Below the pieces are notes generated by a model. That model made no database searches. It worked only from the letters and a program-made list of their open reading frames with translations, and had not been told where the DNA came from. A stretch of 64,000 nucleotides of DNA, from the NCBI RefSeq assembly GCF_016901995.1, contig NZ_JACJLE010000010.1, forward strand, positions 17,759 through 81,758, given 5' to 3'. The position numbers were made by a program, and so were the translations under genes. This stretch comes from Bacteroides caecigallinarum. Lineage in GTDB: Bacteria; Bacteroidota; Bacteroidia; Bacteroidales; Bacteroidaceae. Shown here one piece after another: positions 63,043 through 64,000 of the stretch (its first letter is position 1; each line of letters starts with the position of its first letter).

Positions 63043-63084
63043 AAAACCTCTTAAATTGTATTCTTGTTACATTTAAGAGGTTTT
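63043..63084. terminator. Bidirectional terminator between the HTCS and YhcH genes
   Basis: AAAACCTCTTAAAT at 63043-63056 pairs perfectly with ATTTAAGAGGTTTT at 63071-63084. Both sides give U-tails, for the HTCS transcript and the convergent YhcH transcript. Confidence 0.88.
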
Positions 63085-63101
63085 ACTTATTTATAATAAT
63101 C

Positions 63102-63713
63102 TTATTTTATATAATCCAACTTAACGACTACGACTCTTATATTTTGATCTTCCTTATCAGTTTGTATTTTAGCTATATGCCAGTCTGACGGGAAGAATAA
63201 GAAAAATCGTTCTGGAGTTGAGTCTATAAACATAGCCTTTGAAGAATCATACGAGTAACCTATAATATCAGGTTTGTACGCTTTATTAGGATATGAAGTA
63301 TCATGGTCAAGCAATGCAAAACGCTCTGTACCCTTTACAACATATTGCAGGTCAATATGATGATAATGAGACTCAGACCCTCTTTTCTCTAACGGATCGT
63401 TTACACCATCCTCAACACTGGCAAACAACTCCGTATCCGGAATCTGATGTTTTCCTGCAGGTATTGTCTGCAAATCTGTCTGTGCCAGCCAAGCAAACAC
63501 AGCATCCCATTGTTTTTTGTTTTTATGATATTGTGAATAGAATTCACTCAGATTTGTGCAGACATCAGGCAAAGCTTTGAATCCGTTACTCCACTCCCTC
63601 TGCATAACCCAATTAATATAATTTATTTTAGAACAACAATTCTGGGCATACGTTAAATTGCAAAACAACATCGATAACGATAAAATAAACAATAATTTAA
63701 TAGACTTTTTCAT
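63102..63713 (-). CDS. Exported YhcH/YjgK/YiaL-family protein (DUF386)
   Basis: A 203-residue protein starting MKKSIKLLFILS with a signal peptide ending near T-Y-A-Q. The core matches the YhcH/YjgK/YiaL cupin family: K-H-Q-I-P-D-T-E-L-F-A-S-V-E-D, S-H-Y-H-H-I-D-L-Q-Y-V-V-K-G-T-E-R and the C-terminal F-L-F-F-P-S-D-W-H-I-A-K, with the metal-binding histidines and glutamate. Family members take part in sugar-acid or sialic-acid metabolism in the cytoplasm, so the signal peptide is unusual. The open frame extends 33 codons upstream, but a -7 box at 63757-63764 lies within it; I start at the signal peptide Met. Confidence 0.85.
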   Translation of the reverse strand: MKKSIKLLFILSLSMLFCNLTYAQNCCSKINYINWVMQREWSNGFKALPDVCTNLSEFYSQYHKNKKQWDAVFAWLAQTDLQTIPAGKHQIPDTELFASVEDGVNDPLEKRGSESHYHHIDLQYVVKGTERFALLDHDTSYPNKAYKPDIIGYSYDSSKAMFIDSTPERFFLFFPSDWHIAKIQTDKEDQNIRVVVVKLDYIK

Positions 63714-63756
63714 ATTGGTAAGATTTAATAAATGTAATGTAACAAGTTTATGATGG

Positions 63757-63764
63757 CAAAAATA
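63757..63764 (-). promoter_or_regulatory. -7 promoter box of the YhcH-family gene
   Basis: On the minus strand TATTTTTG matches TAnnTTTG. It directly follows the terminator of the upstream gene, so the T-rich end of the terminator and the promoter overlap. Confidence 0.5.
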
Positions 63765-63803
63765 CAAAAATCCTGCAAGGGATGCAACACTCCTTGCAGG
63801 ATT
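63765..63803 (-). terminator. Terminator of the lactaldehyde-reductase-like gene
   Basis: AATCCTGCAAGG at 63769-63780 and CCTTGCAGGATT at 63792-63803 are exact reverse complements. On the minus strand the hairpin begins 25 bases after the stop and runs into TTTTTG. Confidence 0.9.
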
Positions 63804-63827
63804 AAGAAACAAACTAATATGGTATAA

Positions 63828-64000
63828 TTACAAAGTCTTCTTGTAAAGTTCAAGGATTATCTCTTCTGTCACCTCACGAGGGTTACCAGGAGTACATACA
63901 TCTGCATAAGCAGCCTTGGCAAGACGAGGAAGGTCTTCTGCCTTGATTCCCAACTCTGACAAATGCTGAGGTATTCCTACACGTACAGACAGTTCCTTAA
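63828..64000 (-). CDS. fucO: Lactaldehyde reductase (FucO-like iron alcohol dehydrogenase), 3' end only
   Basis: Only the last 57 codons lie in the window, ending in TAA at 63828-63830. The frame reads K-E-L-S-V-R-V-G-I-P, then L-P-R-L-A-K-A-A-Y-A-D-V-C-T-P-G-N-P-R and a final E-I-L-E-L-Y-K-K-T-L type end, which is the usual C-terminus of FucO and related group III iron-dependent alcohol dehydrogenases. FucO reduces L-lactaldehyde to 1,2-propanediol in fucose and rhamnose breakdown; 1,3-propanediol or butanol dehydrogenases end in a similar way. The YhcH-family gene follows it after a terminator. Confidence 0.85.
   Translation of the reverse strand, partial: KELSVRVGIPQHLSELGIKAEDLPRLAKAAYADVCTPGNPREVTEEIILELYKKTL

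Overview
The window is chromosomal DNA of a gut-type Bacteroidales bacterium, probably Bacteroides or Phocaeicola; the species cannot be settled by eye. Support comes from a SusC/SusD pair, a one-protein hybrid two-component system, a serine-type sulfatase, a single pyruvate:ferredoxin oxidoreductase polypeptide, and promoters of the Bacteroidetes form (TTTG, about 19-21 bases, TAnnTTTG). Most of the DNA is AT-rich. The first 2.06 kb is visibly richer in G+C.

Layout. 1-2.1 kb: the end of an accessory segment (methyltransferase fragment, ABC exporter) abutting a decapitated glycoside hydrolase family 2 gene. 2.7-6.9 kb: a cluster of short palindromes, an S41 lipoprotein protease, an ATP-grasp-like protein and a P-loop ATPase. 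6.9-10.5 kb: nifJ. 10.6-13.4 kb: a LytS/LytR-type two-component pair. 13.6-18.7 kb: folC, then galactose genes galM, a sugar/H+ symporter and galK. 18.8-28.2 kb: a small exported protein, a MATE pump, a cytidylate-kinase-like protein, then an AraC regulator divergent from a TolC-HlyD-MFS tripartite pump and a second MATE pump. 28.3-31.5 kb: DUF1961-like protein, sulfatase and an unrecognised lipoprotein. 31.5-36.8 kb: the threonine operon thrA-apgM-thrC behind a leader that looks like a transcription attenuator. 37-39.5 kb: an M49-like metallopeptidase lipoprotein and a metallo-beta-lactamase-fold protein. 39.7-44.5 kb: an isolated SusCD pair, followed by about 1 kb of AT-rich DNA without a convincing gene. 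45.6-51.8 kb: radA, an FAD-dependent dehydrogenase, a LuxR-type regulator preceded by an exact 11-bp tandem repeat, and a TonB-dependent receptor. 51.9-57 kb: ppx, ppk, a glycosyltransferase and an LpxH-like phosphoesterase. 57.2-58.8 kb: fba and rpmE type B. 58.9-64 kb: an orphan hybrid two-component system, an exported YhcH-family protein and the 3' end of a lactaldehyde-reductase-like gene.

Most genes are housekeeping. Three complete pathway units can be read: galactose uptake and phosphorylation, aspartate to threonine (given an ApgM-type homoserine kinase), and polyphosphate synthesis and breakdown. The most noteworthy signals are non-coding: the thr leader peptide with its terminator, the 11-bp repeat before the LuxR gene, a possible pseudoknot in the L31 leader, and the palindrome cluster near 2.8 kb. 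I found no CRISPR array, tRNA, rRNA or complete insertion sequence.
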